Assembly: GCA_905209765.1 (NCBI GenBank)
Contig: CAJLUE010000014.1
Coordinates: forward strand, 1-33,970
From: an uncultured Collinsella sp.
Lineage (GTDB): Bacteria; Actinomycetota; Coriobacteriia; Coriobacteriales; Coriobacteriaceae
Direction of reading: 5' to 3'
Length of the DNA: 33,970 bases
The translations under genes and the position numbers were made by a program. Positions 24,325-32,421 of the stretch are shown here, piece by piece. How positions within the stretch are numbered: position 1 is the stretch's first letter; every line of letters starts with the position of its first letter. The notes below the pieces were generated by a model. The model worked only from the letters and a program-made list of their open reading frames with translations. It was not told the origin of the DNA and made no database searches.

Positions 24325-25623
24325 TTGAACATCACCGCTTCTGACGTCAAGGACGCCAAGCTCACCGCTACGGTCACCATCCCGGCCGCCGACGTCGACG
24401 CCGCGATCAAGAAGGCCTACAAGGACACCGCCAAGAAGTACCGCTTCCCGGGCTTCCGTGCCGGTAAGGCTCCCCGTCCGGTCATCGACTCCGCTCTTGG
24501 CGCCGAGGCTACCCTCGCTCAGGCCACCAACGACCTGATCGCCGCCAACGAGCCCGCCGTCCTCAACGAGCTGGACATCGTCCCCACCAAGAACGGTGAC
24601 TACAAGGAGCTCGACCTCGCCAAGGATCACGAGGACTACACCTACACCGTCGAGTTCTCCCTGCGTCCCGCCGCTGAGCTCTCCTCCTTCGATGCCGTCG
24701 AGATCGAGATGCCCCCTGCGGAGGTCACCGAGTCCGAGATCAACAACCAGGTCGAGATGCTCCTCAACTACCGTGCCACCTTCGAGGACGTCGAGGGTCG
24801 CGCCGTCGAGGCTGACGACTATGTGACCGTCGACCTCAAGGCCGTCGAGAACGCCGACAACTTCGCCGCCGAGGGCCGCATGCTCATCGCCGGTAGCGAC
24901 AGCAACCCCAAGGAGTTCAACGAGGCCCTGATCGGCGCTAACGTTGACGACGTCAAGTCCGTCACCTGGACCGACGAGGCCGAGGAGGGCGAGGAGGCCG
25001 AGACCCACACCGTCGAGGTCACCGTCAAGGGCATCAAGGTCCGCAACACCCCCGAGCTCACCGACGAGCTCGTCAAGTCCGACTTTGGCTTCGACAGCAT
25101 CGACGCTATGCGCGACGCCATCAAGCTCGAGATCGAGCAGGACAAGGCTTCCCGCCTCCCGGCCGAGAAGGAGAATCGTTGCGTCGCCGCTCTTGCCGAG
25201 CGTCTGCAGCTCGACGAGATGGACGCCGACTACGAGCAGTCCGTCTTTGAGGAGCTTGGCCAGAACTTCCTTTCCAACCTCGCTGCCCGCGGCATGACCC
25301 TCGACACCTGGCTGCCGGCTTCCGGCCTGACCATGGAGCAGTTCGTCGGCGACCTGCACAAGCAGGCCAACGACGTTGCCCGCGAGTCCCTGGCGCTCGA
25401 CGCCCTCGCCCGGGAGCTCAAAATCGAGGTCACTGAGGATGACGTCAACGCCGAGTTCGAGAAGGCTGGCGTCAAGGACGTCGAAGCTTCCAAGGCCGAG
25501 TTTATCGCCGATGGCCGTATGCCTGCTGTCCGCGAGTCCATCCGTCGCTCCAAGGCCGTCGACCACCTGGTCGAGAACGCCAAGGTGACCGAGGTCGACG
25601 AGACCGCCAAGGACGCCGAGTAA
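24325..25623 (+). CDS. tig: Trigger factor (ribosome-bound chaperone and peptidyl-prolyl isomerase)
   Basis: 432-residue chaperone that meets nascent chains at the ribosome exit tunnel. The N-terminal ribosome-binding domain carries FPGFRAGKAPRPVI, the L23-binding signature. The middle FKBP-like domain runs from about residue 150 to 240, and a long helical C-terminal domain follows. The length equals E. coli trigger factor. The TTG at 24325 is chosen as start (MNITASDV...) because AGGAGG lies six bases upstream; GTG at 24322 is possible, and the ATG at 24310 overlaps that ribosome site. The protein is very acidic and the gene strongly codon-biased, as for abundant proteins. It precedes clpP and clpX, a common order. 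Confidence 0.95.
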   Translation: MNITASDVKDAKLTATVTIPAADVDAAIKKAYKDTAKKYRFPGFRAGKAPRPVIDSALGAEATLAQATNDLIAANEPAVLNELDIVPTKNGDYKELDLAKDHEDYTYTVEFSLRPAAELSSFDAVEIEMPPAEVTESEINNQVEMLLNYRATFEDVEGRAVEADDYVTVDLKAVENADNFAAEGRMLIAGSDSNPKEFNEALIGANVDDVKSVTWTDEAEEGEEAETHTVEVTVKGIKVRNTPELTDELVKSDFGFDSIDAMRDAIKLEIEQDKASRLPAEKENRCVAALAERLQLDEMDADYEQSVFEELGQNFLSNLAARGMTLDTWLPASGLTMEQFVGDLHKQANDVARESLALDALARELKIEVTEDDVNAEFEKAGVKDVEASKAEFIADGRMPAVRESIRRSKAVDHLVENAKVTEVDETAKDAE

Positions 25624-25699
25624 TTCTCGCCACCTTGCCCGCGAGCGCATGCATGTGCCCGTGATGGGGTAAAGTTATACACCGGTTATCCGGTTGCTT

Positions 25700-25743
25700 C
25701 GTACGGTGCCAGCCAATGCATTGCATGCGGGCACCGTACGTTT
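25700..25743 (+). terminator. Hairpin terminator between tig and clpP
   Basis: Perfect 11-bp stem CGTACGGTGCC (25700-25710) with GGCACCGTACG (25730-25740), 19-nt loop that itself holds the palindrome ATGCATTGCAT, then TTTAT. The T-run is short. A second small palindrome, ACCGG-TTAT-CCGGT, lies at 25681-25694. Confidence 0.6.
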
Positions 25744-25785
25744 ATCTAGAACCACTATTGGTCCGTAAGAGAAATGGAGATGCGT

Positions 25786-26406
25786 ATGATCGCTAAGTTC
25801 GATTCCGCCCTCGTGCCATACGTTATCGAGCAGACGCCGCGCGGCGAGCGCAGCTACGATATCTATTCGCGCCTGCTCAACGACCGCATCATCTTCTTGG
25901 GCGAGGAGATCAACTCCGTCAGCGCCAACCTGGTCGTTGCCCAGCTGCTGCATCTTGAGAGCCAGGATGCCGAGAAGGATATCTCGCTCTACATCAATTC
26001 ACCCGGCGGCGAGGTCTACTCCGGCCTGGCGATTCTGGACACTATGAACTTCATTAAGCCGCAGGTCTCCACCATTTGCGTCGGTATGGCGGCGTCTATG
26101 GCCGCCGTGCTGCTTTCGGCCGGCGCCAAGGGCAAGCGCTTCTGCCTGCCGCATTCCAAGGTTATGATTCACCAGCCCAGCGGCGGTGCCCAGGGCCAGC
26201 AGACCGAGATCGAGATCGTGGCCGAGGAGATCAAGAAGACTCGTCGCGAGCTCAACCAGATCCTGTCCGACGCCTCGGGCCAGCCCATCGAGAAGGTCCA
26301 GGCCGATACCGAGCGCGACAACTACCTGACCGCTGCCGAGGCCCTCGACTACGGCCTGATCGACCGCATCGTCACCTCTCGCGACCTCGCCGCGAAGGAC
26401 GCCTAG
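25786..26406 (+). CDS. clpP: ATP-dependent Clp protease proteolytic subunit
   Basis: 206-residue serine peptidase forming the two-ring ClpP barrel. The triad is visible: Ser104 in GMAASMAAVLL, His129 in KVMIHQPSGG, and Asp in the TERDNYLTA segment. Other family marks are RGERSYDIYSRLLNDRIIFLG at the front, of which YDIYSRLL docks near the axial pore, and YINSPGGEVYSGLAI. ATG at 25786 is chosen because GGAG lies six bases upstream; in-frame ATGs at 25774 and 25780 would add four or two residues (MEMR) and cannot be excluded. The stop is one base before the clpX start, so the two form an operon and the products a complex. Confidence 0.95.
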   Translation: MIAKFDSALVPYVIEQTPRGERSYDIYSRLLNDRIIFLGEEINSVSANLVVAQLLHLESQDAEKDISLYINSPGGEVYSGLAILDTMNFIKPQVSTICVGMAASMAAVLLSAGAKGKRFCLPHSKVMIHQPSGGAQGQQTEIEIVAEEIKKTRRELNQILSDASGQPIEKVQADTERDNYLTAAEALDYGLIDRIVTSRDLAAKDA

Positions 26407-26407
26407 G

Positions 26408-27817
26408 ATGGCCGGTAACATGCAGGACAATTTCGACGAGAACGGCAACCCCATCCGCTGCTCCTTCTGCGGAAAAGAGCAGGGGCAGGTTCGCCGCCTT
26501 GTAAAGGGTCCGACCAACATCTTTATCTGCGACGAGTGCGTTGCCGCCTGCTCCGAGATCTTGGAGGAGTCGCTGGCTTCGGACTTTATGGACGCTGCTC
26601 GCAACGGCAAGCTGCCGGGCTTCCTCAACGACCACGGCCAGGCTGCGTCCCAGCCCGCCGTTGACCCCGAGGCCGAGGGCTTTGAGCTCGAGGACGATGC
26701 CCGCCAGGTCATTACGCACGTGCCGACGCCGCACGAGATCTATGACGAGCTTTCGGCCTATGTCATGGGCCAGGAGGATGCCAAGCGCGCCATGTCGGTG
26801 GCCGTGTACAACCACTACCGCCGCGTGATCGAGGGCGGTGCTGCGCTTTCGACCTTTGACGACGGCTTGGACTCGCAGCTCGACGATGATATGGACGAGG
26901 TGGAGCTCGCCAAGTCCAACATCTTGCTGCTCGGTCCCACCGGTACCGGTAAGACCCTGCTCGCCCAGACGCTCGCGCGCATCCTCGAGGTGCCGTTTGC
27001 CATCGCCGACGCCACCGCGCTCACCGAGGCCGGCTACGTGGGCGAGGACGTGGAGAACATCCTACTCAAGCTCATCAATGCCGCCGATGGCGATATTGAG
27101 CGCGCGCAGGTCGGCATTATCTACGTGGACGAGATCGACAAGATCGCCCGCAAGGCCGAGAACCTCTCCATCACCCGCGATGTTTCGGGCGAGGGCGTTC
27201 AGCAGGCGCTGCTTAAGATTCTTGAGGGCACGGTGGCAAGTGTTCCGCCCACCGGCGGTCGCAAGCATCCCCAGCAGGAGCTGCTGCAGATCGACACGAC
27301 CAACATCCTGTTCATCTGCGGTGGTGCCTTTGTGGGTCTGGACAAGATCATCGCCGATCGCGTGGGCAATAAGGGCGTGGGCTTTAACTCCGAGATTGCC
27401 GGCCCCACTTCGGTCGACGAGAACGACCTGCTGCGTCAGGTGCTCCCGCAGGACCTCAACGCCTTTGGCATGATTCCCGAGTTTGTGGGACGTACGCCCG
27501 TCGTCACCCAGACGCAGGCGCTCGACGAAGACGACCTGGTTTCGATCTTGACCGAGCCCAAGAACGCCGTGGTGCGTCAATATCGCAAGATGTTCCAGCT
27601 CGAGGACGTCGAGCTTGAGTTTGAGGACGCCGCCCTGCACGAGATCGCCCGCATGGCGCTTGCCCGCAAGACCGGAGCCCGCGGCCTGCGCTCCATCTGC
27701 GAGGACGTGCTGCAGCAGACGATGTTCGATCTCCCCAGCGAGGAGGGCGTCGCCAAGGTCATCGTAACCGAAGCCTCCGTAAAGGGCGAAGAGCAGCCCC
27801 AGCGCATCTACGGCTAA
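26408..27817 (+). CDS. clpX: ATP-dependent Clp protease ATP-binding subunit ClpX
   Basis: 469-residue AAA+ unfoldase feeding substrates to ClpP. The N-terminal zinc-binding domain has Cys18, Cys21, Cys41, Cys44. Walker A is GPTGTGKT, Walker B IIYVDEIDK, the pore loop GYVGEDVEN, and the sensor/C-terminal part FVGRTPVV and ARKTGARGLRSI is intact. The ClpP-docking IGF loop reads VGF (KGVGFNSE). Between the first helix of the AAA+ domain (YNHYRRVI) and Walker A there is an acidic stretch of about 30 residues (SQLDDDMDEVEL) longer than in the 424-residue E. coli protein; a further Asp/Glu-rich linker follows the zinc domain. It begins two bases after clpP. Confidence 0.95.
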   Translation: MAGNMQDNFDENGNPIRCSFCGKEQGQVRRLVKGPTNIFICDECVAACSEILEESLASDFMDAARNGKLPGFLNDHGQAASQPAVDPEAEGFELEDDARQVITHVPTPHEIYDELSAYVMGQEDAKRAMSVAVYNHYRRVIEGGAALSTFDDGLDSQLDDDMDEVELAKSNILLLGPTGTGKTLLAQTLARILEVPFAIADATALTEAGYVGEDVENILLKLINAADGDIERAQVGIIYVDEIDKIARKAENLSITRDVSGEGVQQALLKILEGTVASVPPTGGRKHPQQELLQIDTTNILFICGGAFVGLDKIIADRVGNKGVGFNSEIAGPTSVDENDLLRQVLPQDLNAFGMIPEFVGRTPVVTQTQALDEDDLVSILTEPKNAVVRQYRKMFQLEDVELEFEDAALHEIARMALARKTGARGLRSICEDVLQQTMFDLPSEEGVAKVIVTEASVKGEEQPQRIYG

Positions 27818-27840
27818 AACCTGTCAAAACGTTTTTGTCG

Positions 27841-27877
27841 ATAGCCTCCGACCACCCACGGTCGGAGGCTATTTTAT
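27841..27877 (+). terminator. Intrinsic terminator of clpPX
   Basis: Perfect 13-bp stem (ATAGCCTCCGACC at 27841-27853 with its complement at 27860-27872), 6-nt loop ACCCAC, then TTTTA. Confidence 0.96.
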
Positions 27878-27903
27878 ATATACGCAATAACCCCAACTAC
27901 CTG

Positions 27904-27912
27904 TGTTATTCT
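27904..27912 (+). promoter_or_regulatory. Candidate valS promoter (extended -10)
   Basis: TGTTATTCT fits an extended -10 (TGn plus TATTCT). No convincing -35 is seen. Transcription from here would give a leader of about 185 nt containing the 27969-28083 hairpin. Confidence 0.35.
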
Positions 27913-27968
27913 GTGTGTTTGTTTAAGCCTCGGCGAAGTCATATCAGACTGAAGTAATCGATACCTAA

Positions 27969-28083
27969 GGGGAGGAATGTAGGCTCGATTTTCGTAGATT
28001 CCGCACGAGCCGAAGACCACTTAATGTGGTCTTCGAGCGAGTCAGGACCTGACCGAGCGAAAATCGGGCCTACATTCCTCCCC
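27969..28083. repeat. Long nested inverted repeat in the valS leader
   Basis: Outer arms of 26 nt (27969-27994, starting GGGGAGGAATGTAGG, and 28058-28083) match at 25 positions, the exception being a T/C that forms a G·T pair. Inside is a perfect 10-bp hairpin CGAAGACCAC-TTAAT-GTGGTCTTCG (28011-28035) and a small GTCAGGACCTGAC hairpin (28041-28053). The structure ends 10 nt before the valS ribosome site. It lacks the T-box motif expected of a tRNA-sensing leader. Confidence 0.85.
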
Positions 28084-28103
28084 GGCGGGACAGGGAGAGA
28101 TAT

Positions 28104-30800
28104 ATGGAAGAAATGCCCAAGAACTACGATCCGTCGACCAACGAGCCGGCGATTCTGCAGAAGTGGCTCGACGGCGGCTACTATAAGCGCCGTGAGGGCG
28201 TGGGCGACTGCACCGTCACCATTCCGCCTCCCAACGTGACCGGCAAGCTCCACATGGGCCATGCTACCGACGACTCCATCCAGGACGCCATCATCCGTAT
28301 GGCTCGCATGCGCGGCAAGTCCACGCGCTGGGTACTGGGCACCGACCATGCCGGTATCGCCACGCAGACCAAGGTCGACAAGAAGCTCAAGAGCGAGGGC
28401 ATTAGCCGCCTGGAGATCGGCCGCGATAAGTTTGTCGACGCCTGCTGGGATTGGACCCACGAGTACGGCGGCATCATCGTCGAGCAGATCAAGCGCATGG
28501 GCTGCTCCGTCGACTTCGACAACGAGCGCTTCACCATGGACGAGGACTACGCCCAGGCCGTGCGCAAGGTGTTCTGCGACTGGTACCACGATGGCCTGAT
28601 CTACCGCGGCAAGCGTATCGTTAACTGGTGCCCCAACTGCACCACCGCCATCTCGGACGACGAGGCCGAGTATAAGGACGAGAAGGGCCACCTGTGGCAC
28701 CTGCGTTACCCGCTGACCGAGCCGGTCAACGGCCGGGACTACATCGTCGTCGCCACCACGCGCCCCGAGACTATGCTCGGCGACACGGGCGTCGCCGTTT
28801 CCCCGAAGGACCCCGAGAAGGCCGCCTTTGTGGGTAAGACCGTCAAGCTCCCCATCGTGGACCGCGAGATCCCTATCTTTGAGGATTGGCACGTCGACGC
28901 CAACTTTGGCTCCGGCTTTGTCAAGGTCACCCCGGCCCACGACCCCAACGATTACGCCATGGGCCAGGCCCACGACCTGCCGCAGATCAACATCTTCGAC
29001 GAGCACGCGGTGGTCGTCGAGGGCTACGGTGAGTTCACCGGCATGAACCGCGACGAGTGCCGCGAGGCCGTCATCAAGTGGTTCGAGGAGCACGACCTGC
29101 TCGATCACGTCGAGGACCTCGATCACTCTGTCATGCACTGCTACCGTTGCGACTCCGCGCTGGAGCCGTGGCTGTCCGAGCAGTGGTTTGTGGCCGTCGA
29201 CAAGCTCAAGGGGCCGGCGCTCGACGCCGTCAACTCCGGCAAGGTCACCTTCCACCCCGCGCGCTGGACGCAGACCTACACCACCTGGATGGAGAACCTC
29301 AAGGATTGGTGCATCAGCCGCCAGCTGTGGTGGGGCCACCGCATCCCCGTGTTCTACTGCGAGGACTGCGGCTGGGAGGACGCCCTTACCGAGGACACCG
29401 ACGTGTGCCCCAAGTGCGGCGGCCATCACGTGCACCAGGACGAGAACGTGCTGGACACCTGGTTCAGCTCGCAGCTGTGGACCTTTGCCACGCAGGGCTG
29501 GCCGCAAAAGCCGGAGCTCCTCGAGGGCCATCACCCCACGACGGCGCTCGTCACCGCGCGCGACATCATCGCGCTGTGGGTCGCCCGCATGGTCATGAGC
29601 TCGCTGTACTTCTTGGACGAGGTGCCGTTTAAGGACGTCGTCATCTACCCGACGATCCTTGCCAAGGACGGCAGCCGCATGTCCAAGTCCAAGGGCAACG
29701 GCGTTGACCCCATGGACCTCATTGGTATGTACGGCGCCGACGCCATGCGCTTCAACTTGCTCATGCTGTGCACCAACAACCAGGACGTCAAGTTCGACGC
29801 GAACATCGACAAGAAGACCAAGAAGCTCATCGACAGTCCGCGCACCGACCAGGCCAAGAGCTTTGTTACCAAGATCTGGAACGCCAGCCGCTTCCTGCTC
29901 ATGAACATGGAGGGCTACACGCCCGGCGAGCCCGTCGTTGAGACGCCGGCCGACGCTTGGATGTTCAGCCGCCTGGCCAAGGCCGTCCAGATGGTCACCG
30001 AGGGTATTGAGAACTACACCTTTGGCGACATGGCCCGCGGCGTTCAGCAGTTCTTCTGGAACGAGGTCTGCGACTGGTACGTCGAGGTCACCAAGGCCCG
30101 CCTGAAGGGCGAGGGCCGTCTGCAGGCGCAGCGCAACCTGATCTTTGTGCTCGACACCTCCATTCGCCTGATGCACCCGCTCATGCCGTTTGTCACCGAG
30201 GAGATCTGGGACAACATGCCGGCAAGCGTGCTCGACCTGGACACCGAGGGCAACGTGGATCGCGCCGAGGCACTCATGATCGCCAAGTGGCCCGAGCCCG
30301 CCGACTACGCCAAGTATGTTGACGAGGACGCCGAGCGCGCGTTTGAGCTGTGCCGCGCCGTCGTGTCTGCCGCCCGCGCCACGCGTTCGCGTTATCGCTT
30401 GAGCCCCAAGGCCGAGCTCGACGTGGTCGTGCGCGCCGGTGCCGAGGACATCGAGAAGCTTGAGAGCCTGCGCTCGACCATCGAGCCGCTGGCAAACACC
30501 GCTTCGCTGGTCATGGGTACCGATGTTGAGAAGCCGGCTGCGAGCATTGCCGTGGTCGACAGCGGCGTCGAGGTCTTTGTGGTGCTCGAGGGCAAGGTCG
30601 ACCTTTCGGCCGAGAAGGCACGCCTGGAGAAGGAGATCGCCGCGACCCAGAAGGAGCTCGCCGGCTGCGAGAAGACGCTCGCCAACGAGGGCTTTGTGGC
30701 CAAGGCCGCGCCCGCAGTGGTTCAGAAGAAGAGGGACCGTGCAGCTGAGCTCAAGGAGATCCTGGCGTCGCTGACTGCTCAGGTTGCTGACTTCTCGTAG
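28104..30800 (+). CDS. valS: Valyl-tRNA synthetase
   Basis: 898-residue class I synthetase charging tRNA-Val. The HIGH-type motif is PPPNVTGKLHMGH, followed by GTDHAGIATQ. The editing domain (CP1) occupies about residues 170-400 with TTRPETMLGDTGVAV, and TPAHDPNDYAMGQAHD is intact. The KMSKS-type motif is RMSKSKGNGVDP. A zinc-finger-like CEDCGW...CPKCGG lies in the catalytic insertion. The C-terminal coiled coil (VDLSAEKARLEKEI...) typical of ValS is present. The length fits the family (about 880-950). GGGAGAG lies five bases before the ATG at 28104. It is preceded by a long leader hairpin, suggesting post-transcriptional control of unknown type. Confidence 0.97.
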   Translation: MEEMPKNYDPSTNEPAILQKWLDGGYYKRREGVGDCTVTIPPPNVTGKLHMGHATDDSIQDAIIRMARMRGKSTRWVLGTDHAGIATQTKVDKKLKSEGISRLEIGRDKFVDACWDWTHEYGGIIVEQIKRMGCSVDFDNERFTMDEDYAQAVRKVFCDWYHDGLIYRGKRIVNWCPNCTTAISDDEAEYKDEKGHLWHLRYPLTEPVNGRDYIVVATTRPETMLGDTGVAVSPKDPEKAAFVGKTVKLPIVDREIPIFEDWHVDANFGSGFVKVTPAHDPNDYAMGQAHDLPQINIFDEHAVVVEGYGEFTGMNRDECREAVIKWFEEHDLLDHVEDLDHSVMHCYRCDSALEPWLSEQWFVAVDKLKGPALDAVNSGKVTFHPARWTQTYTTWMENLKDWCISRQLWWGHRIPVFYCEDCGWEDALTEDTDVCPKCGGHHVHQDENVLDTWFSSQLWTFATQGWPQKPELLEGHHPTTALVTARDIIALWVARMVMSSLYFLDEVPFKDVVIYPTILAKDGSRMSKSKGNGVDPMDLIGMYGADAMRFNLLMLCTNNQDVKFDANIDKKTKKLIDSPRTDQAKSFVTKIWNASRFLLMNMEGYTPGEPVVETPADAWMFSRLAKAVQMVTEGIENYTFGDMARGVQQFFWNEVCDWYVEVTKARLKGEGRLQAQRNLIFVLDTSIRLMHPLMPFVTEEIWDNMPASVLDLDTEGNVDRAEALMIAKWPEPADYAKYVDEDAERAFELCRAVVSAARATRSRYRLSPKAELDVVVRAGAEDIEKLESLRSTIEPLANTASLVMGTDVEKPAASIAVVDSGVEVFVVLEGKVDLSAEKARLEKEIAATQKELAGCEKTLANEGFVAKAAPAVVQKKRDRAAELKEILASLTAQVADFS

Positions 30801-30852
30801 GCGTAACAGGGGGCGCGTCCCGACGCTTTGCTCTCCGCTGCGGACACCTATT

Positions 30853-30874
30853 CCGCCGTTCTAACGAACGGCGG
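30853..30874. repeat. Short perfect hairpin after valS
   Basis: CCGCCGTTC (30853-30861) and GAACGGCGG (30866-30874) form a 9-bp stem with the tetraloop TAAC, without a T-run. It stands 53 nt after the valS stop, just ahead of the larger structure at 30890. Confidence 0.75.
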
Positions 30875-30889
30875 CTGACTCGACGCTAC

Positions 30890-30989
30890 AAACGCCTCTG
30901 ATGGCCAATCTGCCGTTCAACTTCGGGCGCATGGGCATAAGCCCTATGCGCCCTTGTTTCACGGCACCTTGGCTCATCAGAGGCGTTTT
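30890..30989 (+). terminator. Large nested hairpin between valS and folC, possible terminator or structured RNA
   Basis: The outer stem is 14 perfect pairs (AAACGCCTCTGATG at 30890-30903 with 30975-30988), continued by TGCCGT/ACGGCA (30911-30916 with 30961-30966). The apex stem is GGGCGCAT-GGGC (30925-30936) with GCCC-ATGCGCCC (30941-30953), 12 pairs with one bulged T and loop ATAA. The 3' arm ends GCGTTTTCG, a short T-run, so it may end the valS transcript. The size and nesting are more than a terminator needs. Confidence 0.6.
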
Positions 30990-31007
30990 CGCTGACTATC
31001 CTCAACC

Positions 31008-31013
31008 TATACT
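31008..31013 (+). promoter_or_regulatory. Candidate folC -10 box
   Basis: TATACT is a near-consensus -10 in an otherwise AT-rich spot. A start about seven bases downstream would place the RNA 5' end at about 31020, only some 11 nt before the folC ATG. No clear -35. Confidence 0.4.
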
Positions 31014-31030
31014 GTTTTATTTTTCTATGA

Positions 31031-32389
31031 ATGGCGGTTCTGAAAATGCCTAAGCGTTCTGGCTTGTATACCGTTCCTTTTGAGTTTGATTTGCTTTCGT
31101 TTGGTGAGGCTGTGGGGCTTGCTGCTGATACGGGGCGGATTTCTGGGGATGCTGGGCCTCTGCTTGAGACGGTTGTCGATATGCTCGATGAGCTGGGACG
31201 TCCGGATGAGTATTTCGATTGCATTCAGGTTGCCGGTACCAATGGCAAGACTTCGACCACGCGTTTTTCGGCTGCCATCCTTCGCGGTGAGGGGTTGAAG
31301 ACCGCACTGTATACGTCTCCGCAGTTGGTGCGCTATCCCGAGCGCATGGAGGTTGATGGGCGCGTCGTGAGCGATGAGTCGTTTGCCCGTGGCGTTTCTG
31401 CCGCCGTCGAGGCGGGGCATCGCGTGAATGCCCGTCGTGTGGCGGCGGGGGAGCGCGCTTATACCATCACGCCGTTTGACCTGCTTACGGCTGCCGCTCT
31501 GGTGGTGTTTGCCGAGGCCGCGGTAGATGTTGCCGTGCTCGAGGTTGGCATGGGCGGCCGTTGGGACGCCACGAGTGCGACCGATCCCGTCGCCGTTTCT
31601 ATCACCGGCATCGGGCTTGACCATACGCGTATTTTGGGCGACACGCTCGAGGCCATTGCGGGGGAGAAGGCTGCGGTCATCAAGCCCGGGCGCTTGGTTG
31701 TGCTGGGCGAGGGCACACACGAGCCGAGCGTTCAGCGCGTGATGGATGCCCGTTGCCGTGAGTGCGGTGTGGTGCCGCTCGTGGTGAGCCATACGACGAC
31801 CAAACTTCCGGCACACGTGGGCGATACGGTGGAGTTTAGCTGCACCACGCCTCGTGCGATCTATACGTCGAGTATGGTCAAGCCGGCGTATCAGCCGCAG
31901 AATGCTGCGTGCGCGATTATGCTGTGCGAGGGGTATCTGGGTCGCGAGCTCGACCATGACAAGCTCGATGCGTCGCTTATGGGCTGTCCCACGCCGGGTC
32001 GCTTTGATGTGCTGGGAACCGATCCGCTCAAGCTAATCGACGCCTGCCATAACCCCCAGAGCTGCGAGAACTTTGTGAGCGCACTGGACGAGATCGATCC
32101 GTGTGTAGAGAATCGCCCCACGCTGCTGTGCGCCGCATTGGCTGACAAGGACGTGGCGGGCATCGTCGACGTGCTTGTTCCGGCGTTCCCGCGCGTAGTC
32201 GTGACCCAGACCGATTCCGATCGCGCCCTGCCGGCAGAGGAGCTTGCTGCCCTGGTGGATGCCGACAAGCTCGCGGGCGTGTACCCCAGCGTATCCGAGG
32301 CGCTCGCACCCCTCGATGCCGCGGGCGAGCCCTTCGTAGCGGCCGGCACCATCACCCTAGCCGGCGAAGTTGCCGGTCTGCTCCGTTAA
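31031..32389 (+). CDS. folC: Dihydrofolate/folylpolyglutamate synthase
   Basis: 452-residue Mur-ligase-type enzyme adding glutamate to (dihydro)pteroate or folates. The P-loop is QVAGTNGKTSTTRFS. The family signature GIGLDHTRILGDT followed by LEAIAGEKAAVIKPG and the C-domain motif LIDACHNPQSCENF (DxxHNP) are clear, with VLEVGMGGRWDATS between them. No Shine-Dalgarno site is seen before the ATG at 31031 (an ATG at 31027 is out of frame; an in-frame one at 31046 also lacks a site), so translation may use a very short leader. The first 60 codons are noticeably richer in T and GGG than neighbouring genes. It stands alone between two structured gaps. Confidence 0.93.
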   Translation: MAVLKMPKRSGLYTVPFEFDLLSFGEAVGLAADTGRISGDAGPLLETVVDMLDELGRPDEYFDCIQVAGTNGKTSTTRFSAAILRGEGLKTALYTSPQLVRYPERMEVDGRVVSDESFARGVSAAVEAGHRVNARRVAAGERAYTITPFDLLTAAALVVFAEAAVDVAVLEVGMGGRWDATSATDPVAVSITGIGLDHTRILGDTLEAIAGEKAAVIKPGRLVVLGEGTHEPSVQRVMDARCRECGVVPLVVSHTTTKLPAHVGDTVEFSCTTPRAIYTSSMVKPAYQPQNAACAIMLCEGYLGRELDHDKLDASLMGCPTPGRFDVLGTDPLKLIDACHNPQSCENFVSALDEIDPCVENRPTLLCAALADKDVAGIVDVLVPAFPRVVVTQTDSDRALPAEELAALVDADKLAGVYPSVSEALAPLDAAGEPFVAAGTITLAGEVAGLLR

Positions 32390-32421
32390 CCCCGCCAGCG
32401 GGGCAGCTAGTTGGCCTGCTC

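Noticed and set aside
27900..28100. T-box riboswitch controlling valS
   Set aside because: The AGGGTGGNACCGCG-type antiterminator sequence and a specifier loop with a valine codon are not visible; the structure is a simple nested palindrome.
27939..30176. A 745-codon minus-strand frame opposite valS
   Set aside because: It is the antisense shadow of the strongly biased valS codons (Val/Leu/Asp-rich low-complexity translation), with no ribosome site or family resemblance.
32390..32403. CCCCG-CCAG-CGGGG as a folC terminator
   Set aside because: Only five pairs and no T-run follow; not enough to call.
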